In this document: positions 11,791 through 23,391 of the stretch, in pieces
How the letters are laid out: each line of letters starts with the position of its first letter
Position numbering within the stretch: position 1 is the stretch's first letter
From: Ottelia alismoides
Taxonomy: Eukaryota; Streptophyta; Magnoliopsida; Alismatales; Hydrocharitaceae
Assembly: GCA_037367405.1 (NCBI GenBank)
Contig: JAZKJV010005534.1
Location: 186,001 to 250,000, forward strand
Direction: 5' to 3'
DNA: 64,000 bases
Position numbers and translations under genes: made by a program
Notes under the pieces: model-generated
What the model saw: the letters and a program-made list of their open reading frames with translations, nothing else
Told to the model about the DNA's origin: nothing
The model's database searches: none

Positions 11791-11830
11791 CTATATTTCT
11801 CTTTCTATTCTCTCTCTCTCTCTCTCTCGT
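11791..11830 (-). promoter_or_regulatory. Candidate core promoter: TATA-like motif and GA tract
   Basis: On the minus strand AAATATAG (11791-11798) lies about 30 bases upstream of the inferred transcript start near 11760. A (GA)n tract (about 11810-11830) sits just upstream of it. GA-rich tracts are common in plant core promoters. Assignment is by position and motif only. Confidence 0.35.
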
Positions 11831-12085
11831 GGGATTAAGTTTTGAGTTGAAATCCCAATGTCCAAAGAGTTCGGGGTTTTGGAGGTTAGGTTGGGTTGGT
11901 TTGGATGCTTTCAAACTTTTGGGTCAACTCTTCTTGTTCTTGGGATGGAGGTGCATCTTGTTTAAAGGGGTTGACATTGGAGTGGAGACTGTGCAAAGTG
12001 TTGCGGATCTCTTTTGCATGGTTTGTATGATGCACTTGGAGTAGTGGGAGGGGATTGTAATGGATGGTCATGGTCTAGACTCTAA

Positions 12086-12474
12086 GGCCCCGTTCGGCAG
12101 CCGGTTTACCGGCGGGTTAGGGGGGTTTACCCCCCTTAACTCACTTCCCCTCTCTCCTACGTGGGCCCCACTTTATTCCTTTTTTAAAAAATTAAATAAA
12201 TCAATTTTACATCATCAATCTTATCAAAAAATAATATATTATATCATCATATCATATAAAAATTATAAACTACTCCACGTCTACTCACTTTTCCAAACTT
12301 CAATACAATCACATCACAATAACTACTCACTTTTTCAAATTTCAATACAATCATATCACCTCAAACCCACTTATAACCCACCTCCAGTTTAACCCTCTAT
12401 CCAAACACCAAAACAAAAAAACGGGTTACCCTCTACCAGTTTAACCCGCCTTAACCCGCCAACCAAACGCACCC
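12086..12474. mobile_element. Tourist-like (PIF/Harbinger-type) MITE
   Basis: A 389-base AT-rich element flanked by TAA target duplications (12083-12085 and 12475-12477). The left end is GGCCCCGTTCGGCAGCCGG; the right end read inward is GGGTGCGTTTGGTTGGCGG. These imperfect terminal inverted repeats match the GG..CGTTYGG style of Tourist MITEs. Subterminal CGGGTTAAGG-type repeats follow at both ends, and the core repeats TTTCAATACAATCA. No coding capacity; it lies upstream of the SAGA-subunit promoter. Confidence 0.8.
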
Positions 12475-12967
12475 TAATAGGTTGGCCTGACTGATATTCT
12501 TTTAAATGATATTCTTTTAAATGTTTTAAAATGGTGGGGGTGGGGGAGGGGGGATTTTCTATTTTGATTTTGGCATGTGCCAGGGGATTGATGTGGATGT
12601 ATATTGAACTTAATTGTTTCTGGCTTGGGTTTCCTGATTTCATCTTTTGAGGTGATTGATTTTATGGTGTGTAGGGCAAAGATATTGAAGGGAAATGATA
12701 GTATAAAATTTGTCAAAAACATATATTTAAAACGATATTGATATGTTTAGATTCTCTTTGAATCGCACACTGGAGTACATTTCATCGTTGAAGTAGAGAG
12801 CTTCTTAGCTTTAAACTCATGAATAGCATAAATGAGGACTTTTTAATATTCCACAGTGTTTTCACTTATATCTACTCGAAACCATGCATACATTGGGATT
12901 TTTTACTAGGTTTCACATAGATGAGGGAACAGAAGTCGTGGAGAGGATGGTATTCCTTATGTACATG
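12475..12967. other. Host flank left of the nested insertion
   Basis: No gene or repeat recognised. This sequence was contiguous with 32447 onward before the retrotransposon nest inserted. Confidence 0.5.
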
Positions 12968-12972
12968 GTAGG
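12968..12972. repeat. Target-site duplication GTAGG, left
   Basis: GTAGG directly precedes the outer element's TGTCAC terminus and is repeated exactly at 32442-32446 after its GTGACA terminus. Confidence 0.9.
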
Positions 12973-13269
12973 TGTCACAGGGTCAAAATCCCGCTATCGA
13001 TTTCGACCGATCCTGTGCGGCGTTAGCTAACCCGTAGCTAACCAGCCTTCCTGAGTAAGAACGGTCACGGACGCGCTCCAACTCTTCTCGATACTCCTGC
13101 TTGCTAACGCACCGATGCTCAGACATAAGCAGAAGCTGGACTCTATGGATCGTTCAGGAACACTCTCAAGAACACGCTCAAGAACGCTCAAGAACGCAAC
13201 CACACGATCACGAAAGCACGGGCACAAAGCTCTTCTCTTATTAGAAGGGGAACTCTCTCTAGGAGTGGG
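12973..13269 (-). repeat. Left (3') LTR of the gag-only element, part 1
   Basis: Matches 31241 onward of the right LTR nearly base for base. It is broken at 13269 by the nested Athila and resumes at 28331. Confidence 0.9.
13265..13269. repeat. Target-site duplication GTGGG of Athila I, left
   Basis: Exact copy at 28326-28330. The uninterrupted sequence is visible in the other LTR near 31535, where a close variant is present. Confidence 0.9.
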
Positions 13270-15063
13270 TGACGAGCGCGAAATCCGCCTCTTTAGTAAT
13301 CGTGAATTGTAGTATAGGAAGCGAATTTCGGTCGATCAAAAATCACAAGCTTTGAATGTTGTGGAATATTTTTACTTGGTAAGTTTACCAAGGTCGAACA
13401 CAGGGAACGGTGATTTTTAGTTGCGTGGCCTGAAATCAAATTAAATAATCAATCAATGTTCGATTAATTTTTGTGTGGATAAAATATACAATGCAATAAT
13501 GGAAATGCCATGCAAGGAAAATAGACAAGTTTATGCTCCAGATCTGTGATTTGAAACGTATCTAATTCTCAAATAATATGATCAATAATTTCATCAAAAT
13601 TTATCACAAATCAAAATATATTTGAGTCAATGCTTCAGGTTAATATGTTGATACTCAGAATAATTGAAGCAATATATCCGTCCTCCGAATACCTTTGATC
13701 TAATTCCTAGAAAGTTTGACCATAATCTTAAGGAATTGATCTGAGATAATCCCCTATGAAATTTAAATTATTAAGAATAATCAATGAAGGCTTAATCAGA
13801 TAAAAATACTCATCCGAATTACTCAAATAATATCATCAAAATCCCAAGCAACAATATGTCAAAAATTGGCCGGCAGATATCATCAAAGGTTCTCAAATGA
13901 TAATAACCAATAAACACCCTCAGATTTGATCACAAACTATGCTAAATTGTAGAGCATAAAAATAGCTTCAAAATGACATATTATACGCTAAAAACGGAGT
14001 TCGTATGAAAAAGATATGCTAAAATGAAGTTCAGGGACTAAAATGTAAATAAAATAAAGTTTTCCTTTCAAAATGGTCCCTGGAGGGGCTTATCTGTAAT
14101 TTTAGAAAGTCGGAGGGGTCTGGACGTAATTTACCCCTGGCGGGGGTATTTCTGCAAATTCTGAAAGTGCTAGGGGGAGTGCAATTTTCCCAGCCACGCA
14201 CGTGCGTTGCACGTGCGCCTGAAGGGTTGGAAGGGAGGCGGAGGTTTGGAGCTCCCGAGCCTGTGGTCTGGAGAACCGAGGCTTAGGCTCGGAACGAACC
14301 GGGAGGCTCGAAAGGCAGGGCTGAGGCTCGGAGTTCCCGAGCCTAGGTGGCAGTTGATGGAGGTTTGGGATCCCCGAGGCGGAGGTTCGGGGCGTAGCTT
14401 CGGAGGGGGTGGCGTGGCTGAACCAAGGTCGTTGGATCAGGGGCTTGTGTCCTGATCCAATGGCATTTGTACCTTGTCGGGTGACGGAGGAAGTGGTGGA
14501 GGCGAACGCCGCGCACGGCGGTGCGGCCGAGGTGCGAAGAAGCGCGGTCGGCGGGCCCTTCGCCGGTCGACACACGACCGGCGGAGGGCGACGAAGGCGG
14601 AGGCGCCGTGAAGGCGCGCTGGAGCTCGGCTGGGCGAGCAGGTCGAGGCGGAGGCGCCCGATGTGCGGCGGGAGCGCCTGGAGTCGAAGGAGGCGTCGCA
14701 GGCGGCTGCGCGGTGCAGGCGCGGTCGGCTGAGGAGGAGGCGATGTACCTGCAGGGGTTAAAGCGAAACAAAAGGGGAGGGGGACTGGGGGGAGGGGAAG
14801 GGGATGTGCTGGCGCTCCGACCTTAGCGAGGTCGGAGATGGAGGTGCGACGAGGATTCGACCCTCTCCGATGAAGAAGAAGAGGGATACCTACCTGTCCG
14901 TGGACTGGGGCAGCAGCAAGGGGCACGGGTGTACGCCTTGGATCACGCCTGCCGGAGGAAGCTCGCCGACGAAAAGAGGGTGCTATCACCACCCTATGCG
15001 TGGTCTCTTCTTCCTCACTTGCTGGAGATGGCGGATGGGTTTGTAGGGCTGGTAGCGGAGGAG

Positions 15064-15071
15064 CTATATAG
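15064..15071 (-). promoter_or_regulatory. TATA box of the Athila I left LTR
   Basis: CTATATAG in a GC-rich context, conserved in the other LTR at 27018-27025. A minus-strand start would fall near 15035 and read outward into the left flank. Confidence 0.6.
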
Positions 15072-15225
15072 GAAGAGGGCGAGGGGCGTTACGGGAGGTG
15101 GCGGTGGTGATGGTCGCGCATGGCGGCTTTGATGGCCGCATGTGGCGTGCGTAACGGCTGGCGGCGAGGAAGAGGGACGGTAGGGGTTTTGGGTAACGGC
15201 TGGAGGTGGAAGGAGAGGGGGTCCG

Positions 15226-15335
15226 CACGTGCTGCGCACGTGCGCGCGGAAGGGGTAGGCGGCACGTGCGTGGCACGTGCACGAGGAGAGAGGGAGATGG
15301 GGGTGCCACATGGCACGCCCAGGGGCTACCACGTG
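15226..15335 (-). promoter_or_regulatory. Cluster of CACGTG (G-box core) sites upstream of the LTR TATA box
   Basis: Five CACGTG palindromes (15226-15231, 15237-15242, 15263-15268, 15274-15279, 15330-15335) lie 155-270 bases upstream of the TATA box in the minus sense. Two more lie downstream at 14199-14204 and 14210-14215. Most recur in the right LTR (about 27180-27295). CACGTG is the core bound by plant bZIP and bHLH factors. Confidence 0.6.
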
Positions 15336-15413
15336 GCACCCCAAAAAAATTTCAAAAATTAAAGATGAATTAAATTAGAAAAGAAATAGCAGGAGACCTC
15401 GGATATAAAAAAT

Positions 15414-15463
15414 TTCTTCACGAAAGTTGTTCATCTCGTCGAGATCTACAACTTTCATGAAGA
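15414..15463. repeat. Conserved LTR hairpin
   Basis: The inverted repeat CTTCACGAAAGTTGT ... ACAACTTTCATGAAG has a centre of TCTCGTCGAGA, so it is palindromic almost throughout. It recurs in the right LTR near 27370-27420, and a related version lies in a different LTR fragment near 43288-43327. Confidence 0.7.
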
Positions 15464-16375
15464 GCCCGGGGTAAAAGAGGTCATCTGTGAGAAGTGGTAT
15501 TTTTGGTGGCTTTCAATGTGTATAGAAAACTGTATTTTTGGGATTTTGTATTTTTTTGATGGTTTTTATAGAGGATAAAAAATCTAGAAAAAATATGATA
15601 AAATATAAGAAAATTAATTACACACTAATATAATTTTCTTGGATTTTTAATGGATAAGAAAATGGGAAAATAAAATAGAAGTCAGAATCACACAACTTTT
15701 GTACAGACTGACAACGGACACTTGGACTTGGTCAATTTTTTTGATTTCAGTTTTAATCTAGATTTGGATTTTTATGTCTCTTAATAAAACTTTCATCAAA
15801 GAACACAAATGAAAAAGAATAAAATTAAAAGAGTTAATTATGCACATAAAAACTCAGGTCAAAATTAGCAAAAAGTTAAAATGCCAAAAGAGGCCCAAAA
15901 CCCCTCTTTCACAAATGAGCTCCGAATTTTATGAAATTAGTCTTGTTTTGAAGGTATTTAAAAAAGGAGTATTTAAAAATGAGTAGACCAAAATCAGACA
16001 TTGTATGTGGGAGATATGCTCATTTTAGTCTGTCAGATGTGAAATTAGACTTTGGGATTATTTGATATTTATTGGGGTTAGTAATTTTTTTATTTTTTAT
16101 TTAATAAGGTTAGTAATATCTCACAATGGAGGTGGTTTTGGGTCAATCGGAGTTAGGATGAATTAACTAAAAATGTGAGAAGTTAGCGGCTTTTTGGGCT
16201 AATTTACACTGGGGATTTCAAATGCAATTTATTCATGATGAAATGCAAATATTATTTACACATGCATGATGGCTAATAATGCTCTATTAATGATTAATTT
16301 CAAGTGGATGAAGGGAAATCGAGCCTAAATGATTGATTTTGGCATGATGAATACGAGATTCATCATACCCCTATA

Positions 16376-16390
16376 CTTAGACCATGCTCG
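16376..16390 (-). promoter_or_regulatory. Polypurine tract of Athila I
   Basis: The minus-strand sequence CTAAGTATAGGGGTA directly abuts the 3' LTR, the expected position for plus-strand DNA priming. A short hairpin CATGCTCG...CGAGCATG follows at 16393-16412. Confidence 0.75.
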
Positions 16391-17942
16391 TCCCCGAGCA
16401 TGAATGAATGACTTAGTTGAATACATCCCTGACCGTGCAAGTGAATTTACAAGGCTTAATTCATTGAAGACCCTTAATTTGAGTAACTCTAAAATTCTGG
16501 GCTCAACCACGCTTTAATCAAAAGGAATCCCACTTCTCTAATTTTCAGACTCTCTGTTTGTACATATAATATAAGGATATGATTTTTAAGTGTACTGCAT
16601 TTCATGAGAGTCGAGTCGGGGCATCATTCAAAGTTTCAGTCCCAAAGATCCTCCTCTAGACCTAATCCTCAACACTAGAGAATAAGTCTATTCTTGCTTC
16701 AGTCAACCGTCTCATTAGTTTGTCAGACTTGAAAGTGTAGATGGACGGCCAGATGATGGAGGAACAAGGTGCCTCTCGAGTGCCTTATTACTCAACACAA
16801 GTATATTTTATTTTGTTGATTAATGTGTCCGTCAAGAGAATTTGGAGTCGTCTGCACTTGTTTTTCTGGGAGTACACCGGGGTGTGTCTTTTCTGAGTAT
16901 CTAAGATACCTTCGACACCCAGACTTGTATCGCTTACGATGCAGGGCCCTTTTATGGTGTCAGCCCGACTCCTTGATCTTAATTAGCGCTTGGTCCAAGT
17001 GGACAGTTTGAAAATGTTTGGGAGCGCTCGCCATTGGTGGAAGCTCATTTGGAATTTAACTTTGGATGATAGAGCTTTTCTTTGACATTTCTTTTTCTTT
17101 TCTTTTGTTGGCTAGCTCCACTGCTTTTACCAAAAGTTGGCGCACACTGATCAACAATTTTTCTTAAGTTTCATCACACCCTGGCACTTAGGTCAATATC
17201 AAAAAGATAGCATATGAATCTTGTTCACATACTGGCTAGTGTTTTGCTGACACTCAGGTTTTCTGAAGCCTTCATTAACTTTATCCCATCCTCGAATATC
17301 ATCAGATCAGGTCTAAACTCAAATCTCTAGTCCTAGTTCCTTAAGTGATATCTCAACTCATCTCATCAATCATGCAGTTGTGAAAGTGATTGCGCTTATC
17401 ATATTCTTTTTGAAGGTAGAGATGAAGAGTGCAATATAGCGCTCAAATCTTTCAAACTAGGGAAGTGTGGATTATTAAGTTCTAAAAACCCTAATGACTA
17501 AGGCAGGCTAACTCAGAATCTCAAGATTTCAGAAATCAAGTGTCCTCGAAAATCCTCAAGCCTTGAGTGATAGTGAATGTGTCAGGAATATATCAACCAA
17601 GGAATGCATGAAATGCTTGATGAAATGCAAGACCATGAGTGATGATTTTTTTTTGTTTGTTTGTTTTTTTTTGAAAAAACATGTATTATACACGCTACTT
17701 GTACCCATCCCCGATGTTAGATAAAAACGATTAAAGTACGAGCTATGGATAGAGTAGATAAAATATAAACAAACACACCCCCCTATACTTAGCTCGTGCT
17801 ATGTTCCCATGGCACAAAGTGAAATGTTGACATAGCTCGTACCAAGTATAGTTGGGTTACAAACCAAAGGAGGAGAAGTGATGTATAAACAATGAAGTGG
17901 GCAGATGGATAAACAGAAGAGTGGCGGTTTCAGAGAGGTGTG
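16391..17942 (-). other. Pol-to-LTR spacer of Athila I, no env-like ORF
   Basis: About 1.55 kb between the integrase end and the PPT. Some Athila elements carry an env-like frame here, but I find no open frame of useful length and no signal peptide or transmembrane segment. A long hairpin at 17783-17851 pairs CTATACTTAGCTCGTGCTATG with ACATAGCTCGTACCAAGTATAG and contains a second copy of the PPT-like CTAAGTATAGGGGG motif. T-rich runs lie near 17645-17680. Confidence 0.65.
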
Positions 17943-18544
17943 TTATCTAGGCAGATCAAATTTTTCGTCAAAATCTATGCCCTGAGTGAAGGAGATCTGT
18001 TCAACTTGTACTAATTGCTTGTTGGATTCGACAAAATGTTTAAGCAGCTGACCGTTGACTATAAATGTTTGAGTGCTATCTGTGGTCTCTGAGATTTCAA
18101 CACTCCCATTATTGTGTACCTCTCTTACAATGAAGGGTCCCGTCCATTTCGATTTCAATTTCCCTTGGAAAATTTTCAATTTTGCATTAAATAGCCAAAC
18201 TTTCTGTCCTTGTACAAAGATCTTGATTCGAATGTTCTTGTCATGCCATCTCTTTACCTTGTCCTTGTAAATGGTGCTATTTCCATACGCATGATTTCTA
18301 ATTTCAGATAGTTCATTCAAATCCATCTCATGGTTCTTCTTTCCTTGGTGACAGTTCCAATTAATCTTTTTGATTGCCCATTCTGATTTATGCACGAGTT
18401 CTGCGGGCAAATGGCATGGCTTTCCATATACCATTCGAAACGGGGAGGTGCCCAATGGGGTCTTATAAGCCGTCCGGTAAGCCCATAGAACTTGGTCCAG
18501 GAGTTGGGACCAGTTCTTCCTGTCAGGACAAACGAGCTTCAGTA
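17943..18544 (-). pseudogene. Athila I integrase C-terminal part (frameshifted from pol)
   Basis: Downstream continuation of the polyprotein in a different frame. It encodes the end of the integrase core region and a GPY/F-type C-terminal module (KWTGPFIVREVHNNGSVEI), ending at a stop at 17943. The reading shifts near 18545 relative to the large pol frame, best explained by loss of one base in a T run, because the protein similarity continues without a gap. The GPY/F module occurs in the C-terminal domain of many Ty3 integrases. Confidence 0.85.
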
Positions 18545-21500
18545 AATTCCTTTAACCTCCCTGTTTGACACATCGGCCATGCCATTGGATTGTGGATGGT
18601 AAGGAGTAGCGACACGGTGCTCGATGCCGTATTCCTTAGTCAACTTCTTCACCTCCCGGTTGACAAAGTGGCTTCCCCCATCAGATATTAAAACTTTTGG
18701 AATTCCAAACCTCGAAATAATATTATCTTTTAAAAACTCGCAAACAGTTTTGCTATCTGCAGCTCGAGTAGGGATAGCCTCCACCCATCTAGATAAATAA
18801 TCTACCGCGAGAAGAATATATTCAAATCCTTGACTATTAGGGAATGGGCCCATAAAGTCAATGCCCCATGCATCGAATACATCACAGATGATCACTGGTT
18901 GCATAGGCATGGCATCTTTGGAACCAATAGTTCCTCCCATTCTCTGACAGACGGGGTACGACCTCACAAAATTGTAAGCATCCTTAAACAAGGCCGGCCA
19001 GTAAAATCCACATTGTAATATCTTCTCAGCGGTCCTCTTCCCAGAGTGATGTCCTCCTACCTCCAAGGTGTGGCATAGATTGAGAATACTTTGATATTCC
19101 TCTTGAGGAATACATCTTCTCCATATGCAATCCGATCCTTCAAAGAAAAGGAAAGGATCTTCCCAATGATAGTGTCTCGCTTCAGATTTGAGTCGATCGA
19201 TTTTGTTTCTGGGCCAACCTTGAGGAACTTCATTGGTGACGAGATAATTCACCGTGTCTGCATACCAAGGGAGTGAGTCAATAGCAGAAATTGACTCGTC
19301 TGGGAAGGTTTCACGGATGGATTCAGATTCCGGAATTTTGTTATGTTCAATCCGTGATAAATGATCAGCCACGACATTCTTAACGCCAGGTTTGACCTTA
19401 ATCTCCAAATCAAATTCTTGAAGCAGTAGAATCCATCTCAGAAGCCATGCTTTTGCGTCCTTTTTGGCCATTAAATAGTGAATGGCAGAGTGGTCTGTGT
19501 AAACTGTCACCTTAGATCCTAGAAGTATTGATCGAAATTTTTCCAAGGCAAAAATCACAGCAAGCATTTCTTTTTCGGTCACAGTGTAATTTTTCTGAGC
19601 AGGGTCTAAAACTTTGCTTGCGTAGTGAATAGCATACGGGATTCCATCTTTTCGTTGTCCTAATATAGCCCCTACAGCGAAATCGGATGCGTGTGTCATG
19701 ATCTCGAAGGGAAGAGACCAGTCGGGAGCTTGTAGGACGGGTGTCTCAATGATCCTTCTCTTAAGTAATTCGAAGGCTTCTAGACACTTATGATCTACCA
19801 GGAATTCGGTGTCTTTCCCAAGAAGGTCTGTTAATGGTCGGGCAATTTTTGAAAAGTCTTTGATAAATCTCCTGTAAAATCCGACATGCCCTAGAAAAGA
19901 CCGTACTTGTTTCACATTTGTAGGTGGCTCAAGCTTTTTGATCACATCAACTTTGGCAGGGTCAACCTCCATTCCCTTCTTAGAGATGACATGCCCCAGT
20001 ACAATGCCCTCTTTCACCATGAAATGGCTTTTCTCCCAAGAGAGCACCAGATTCACTTCCCTGCACTTTTGGAGGACTCGATCCAGGTGCGCTAGACAAT
20101 CATGAAATGAATCACCATGGACCGAGAAGTCATCCATGAAGACTTCCAGGAAATCCCTGACCATGTCGGCAAAAATCGCAACCATGCATCGCTGAAAGGT
20201 GCCGGGGGCATTGCAAAGCCCAAAAGGCATTCGCTTGAATGCGTATGTGCCGAAGGGACATGTAAAAGTAGTCTTTTCCTGGTCCTCGGGGGCGATGGCT
20301 ATCTGATTGTAGCCCGAGTACCCGTCTAAGAAACAGAAGTATTCTCTCCATGCTAATCTCTCCAGGATTTGATCAATAAAAGGCAGCGGAAAGTGATCCT
20401 TCTTCGTTGCGGCATTCAGGCACCTGTAATCCACACAGACACGCCACGACGTAGGTACCCGTGTCGTGATCTCTTCTCCCTCCTCATTGGTGATAATCTG
20501 AAGTCCTGACTTTTTCGGGACTACATGCAAAGGTGACACCCATTTGGAGTCAGAGATGGGATATGTGAACCCAGCTTTACACCATTTTTCGATCTCAGTC
20601 TTAACCACTTCCCGTAAGTTTGGATTCAATCTACGTTGGCATTCACGGGAGGGTTTAGCATTATCTTCCAAGTAAATATGGTGTGAGCATAGGGCTGGGT
20701 TAATCCCTGGGAGATCAGACAATCTCCAGCCTATAGCCTTGCGGTTTTTCTTCAAAACATTAAGCAGGTGGATCTCCTGCTCTTCGGACAGTTGTGAACT
20801 GATAATGATCGGAAACTGTCCCTTTCCTCTTGCAAGGAAGGCATACTTAAGTGAAGGGGGCAATGGTTTGAGTTCAGGAAGGTCAATGATGTTGCTCGAA
20901 TCTGGTCCCCTCAGCGATGCTTCTTGTTGTGATGTGGATGCTTGTGGTGTATCCATATTGGCCTTCACTGTTGTTATTTCTAGGATCGGATCGCTAATGA
21001 TGGAATGTGGTATGGAAAGCGCCACGTCCGATGTGTGTTCCTCACTCAAGGATTGTCCATAAGGGGAATGGACTGACAGGTCCAGAGGTGCCTCTGAGTC
21101 TCCTAGAGTATAGGTAGATGCATGAATGAGCTGACAGACTAAATCATCAACAATTTCCTCTCCAGATGAGGTTGATTCTATCATAGCGGTTGGGTTTAGT
21201 CTCCAGGGCCCAATTGTTGCTTCTGTGATTTCAGTCTCAGTTTCTGATTTTTCAGACTCGGTGGTCGACTCAGTGTCAGGTCTTTGGAACCTAGTTTGTT
21301 GCATTTTAAGTTCCACTTTTCCAAACTGGATTCTCCCTGATGTGTAATCAAATATAGCTCCTGCGATCCTAAGGAAGGGTCGCCCTAGTATCATCTGGGA
21401 ATCTTTCCAATTTCTAGGGACATCCATGTCAAGAATTGTAAAATCCACTGGGTAGTGTTGTCCCTCTATGTTGATGATGACGTTTCGAATCTCGCCCCTA

Positions 21501-22777
21501 GGTCGCTTAGTTGATGTGTCTGCAAATTGAAGTACGGTTGCAGATTGCTTAAGAGGACCTAGATTTAGATGCTCATATAGGGTTGTGGGCATGAGATTGA
21601 TGGATGATCCATTGTCTAATAATGTTCTTGCAAACTTGATTTCCTTGATGTGACTAGTGACAAAGTGAGCACCCATGTCTCTTTTCTTCCTTGGCAGCTC
21701 ATTTTTTATAAGACGAGATGTGGCTATTGAGAGTATGTGTTTCTTCGTTCGGTTAGGAGTTTGTTTGCTGGCCCTAGTTGGTGTGCATCTCACCTTCAGG
21801 TATTTTCGAAAAGTCGAGTCTCTTTCTATCATCTCGTCTAGGGATAGAGTGACCTTAATATTTTCCTTACAGATGCGGGCCATCTCTTCATCATTTTTTT
21901 TGTTTTTTATGTTTTTCTTCTTTCCTATCGTAAGAGCACGGGGGAAAGGAATGGATTTGTTGTGATCAACATCATCACTTTTATTGAATGAAAAATTTCT
22001 TACAGGACTCGGACTCGGACTAAAAACAGGGAAATTTGTGGGCAGGTGTGGCTGGTGTCTTGGTAGCATTTCTCTGTCTGACTCAGACTCAGACTCTCCA
22101 TTATATCCGGGTGGTGTGGGTGGGACTTTTTCTTTCTCCTCATGTCTTCCTTTGTCAATTCCCCTAGGGTTGTGTGAATTGGTGGACACTGGGGCTATGT
22201 CTTCGTGTTCCTTCGCTCGATCAGGCATGGTTACGGTCCTTCCGCTCCTAAGAGAGATATGGTAAGAGTTATTATTCGAGGAGGGCTCAAGTTCAGGTAC
22301 GGAATAGTCAGAGATTAATACCTGATTGTGTCCAAGGCTATTTGGGTTAGCTTGGACTTGACCTGGAATCACGGTCTGGGGTGCAATCACCTCATCTCTC
22401 CAACGAGAGAGTCGATTTATGTCGACTCTCATATCATGAAGCTCATCCAGCACTCGCTGGAGTTCTGGAGAGATAGCAGAAGATGAGGACCCTTGGCCCT
22501 GCCTGGCCTGAGGTCGCTGATATTGCCCTTGTTGGCTTTGGCGTTGGTTCTGTTGTGGCTGAGGTTGTGGGTTCTGATAACCCGTGCGGTATTGCTGCCT
22601 CTGCTGTAGTTGAGGCTGGTAGGTGGGCTGGGCCTGCGGTGGACGAGGGTTTGGAGTAGAGTTTTGGCCTGAGCGATTGATCGGTTCCAAATTATACCAG
22701 ACTCCGTTTATTTCCATGACCTGTGGAGGTTCCTCAAAATCAGTCTGAGCGGAGGTTTCATCAGTTTGAGAGGACAA
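18539..22777 (-). pseudogene. Athila I pol: protease, reverse transcriptase, RNase H, integrase
   Basis: 1412-codon open frame. Residues 1-300 are a Q/P-rich and charged gag-pol linker. The retropepsin region is around 380-490 with active-site LLDNGSS, D388; DNG replaces the usual D-T/S-G. The RT spans about 700-960 with [24 protein letters not shown] and the catalytic FMDD (residues 880-883). RNase H covers about 1000-1130 ([28 protein letters not shown]). The integrase zinc finger has H1236, H1243/H1244 and C1277, but the first cysteine of the pair is Y1274. The DDE core has D1307 (GIDFMGPF) and D1366 (SDGGSHF), while the third acidic position, 35 residues on, is D1402 where E is expected. 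The frame is lost near 18545. It is otherwise intact, so the element is fairly young. Confidence 0.93.
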
Positions 22778-23391
22778 TACTTGGTCTCCACCCCAATGGC
22801 TATGTTGCCCTACCCCTTGACTTTGAATGTAGTGAATTTGGTGTATGGGTGCGGGGGTGCAATCTTTGATACCCTGTCAGCCAATTCCTCCATTTGTTTA
22901 GGCAATTTAGCTAATTTCTCCATATCATATGATTTATGGATCTCATCCACCTTTTTATAAATCTGCTCAACCATAGTTAGCTTATCATCTATTATTCCCA
23001 CATCAGCATTGTGGTCGGTTGTCAGATTATTCACCATCTTTTTGGAGCCGACTATGTAAGCCCGGCTAGTGGTTTGTGCACGGCTAGATTCAGCAAGTCT
23101 TTCAAACACCTTGTAGACGGTGTCCTCGTGGCGCCCCATGTAGCTTCCTCCGCAGGATGCACTAACCAACCCTTGAGTCTCAGGGTTCAGCCCGCTCACA
23201 AGACTTTGGACCAGCATCATTTTACTTATCCCATGTCCTGGGCATTTCTGTACTAAGTCTGTGAATCTTTCCCAGGTTTCATGAAATGGTTCGCTCGAGT
23301 GTTGGGTAAAACTCGTGAGCTTAATCCTCATTTGATTAATTCTACTAACTGGGTAGAATTTCTTTAAAACAGAGCCTTGAATGTGGCCCAT
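22778..23391 (-). pseudogene. Athila I gag, C-terminal half
   Basis: Frame 22810-23391 holds the retrotransposon-gag (UBN2-like) core: KKFYPVSRINQMR, FHETWERFTDLVQKCPGHGI and LVSASCGGSYMGRHEDTVY. A coiled-coil-prone tail of KxxDEIHKSYDMEKLAKLPK type follows. It is out of frame with both neighbours. The break upstream, near 23375-23390, falls in a T run (GCTCTGTTTTAAAG). The break downstream near 22805 separates it from the pol frame. Similarity is continuous across both, so these are small indels. Neither looks like a canonical programmed slip site. Confidence 0.85.

Larger units (their letters stand above)
13270..16375 (-). repeat. Athila I left (3') LTR
   Basis: 3106 bases, TGACGAGCG...TTCATCA. 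AT-rich flanks surround a GC-rich central block (about 14150-15350) holding the promoter. It matches the right LTR over its full length with a few percent difference by eye. Imperfect repeats of a GAGGCTCGG / CCGAGCCT unit lie near 14245-14350. Long GC-rich open frames on both strands here (for example 14102-14992) are compositional artefacts. Confidence 0.92.

Noticed and set aside
14102..15344. Long P/A/R-rich open frames on both strands, repeated at 26238-27310
   Set aside because: They lie in the GC-rich part of the Athila I LTRs, occur in several frames at once, have no domain, and differ in frame and stops between the two LTR copies.
16391..17942. Env-like gene between pol and 3' LTR (also 45786-47853)
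   Set aside because: Looked for because some Athila elements have one; no long frame, signal peptide or membrane segment is visible.
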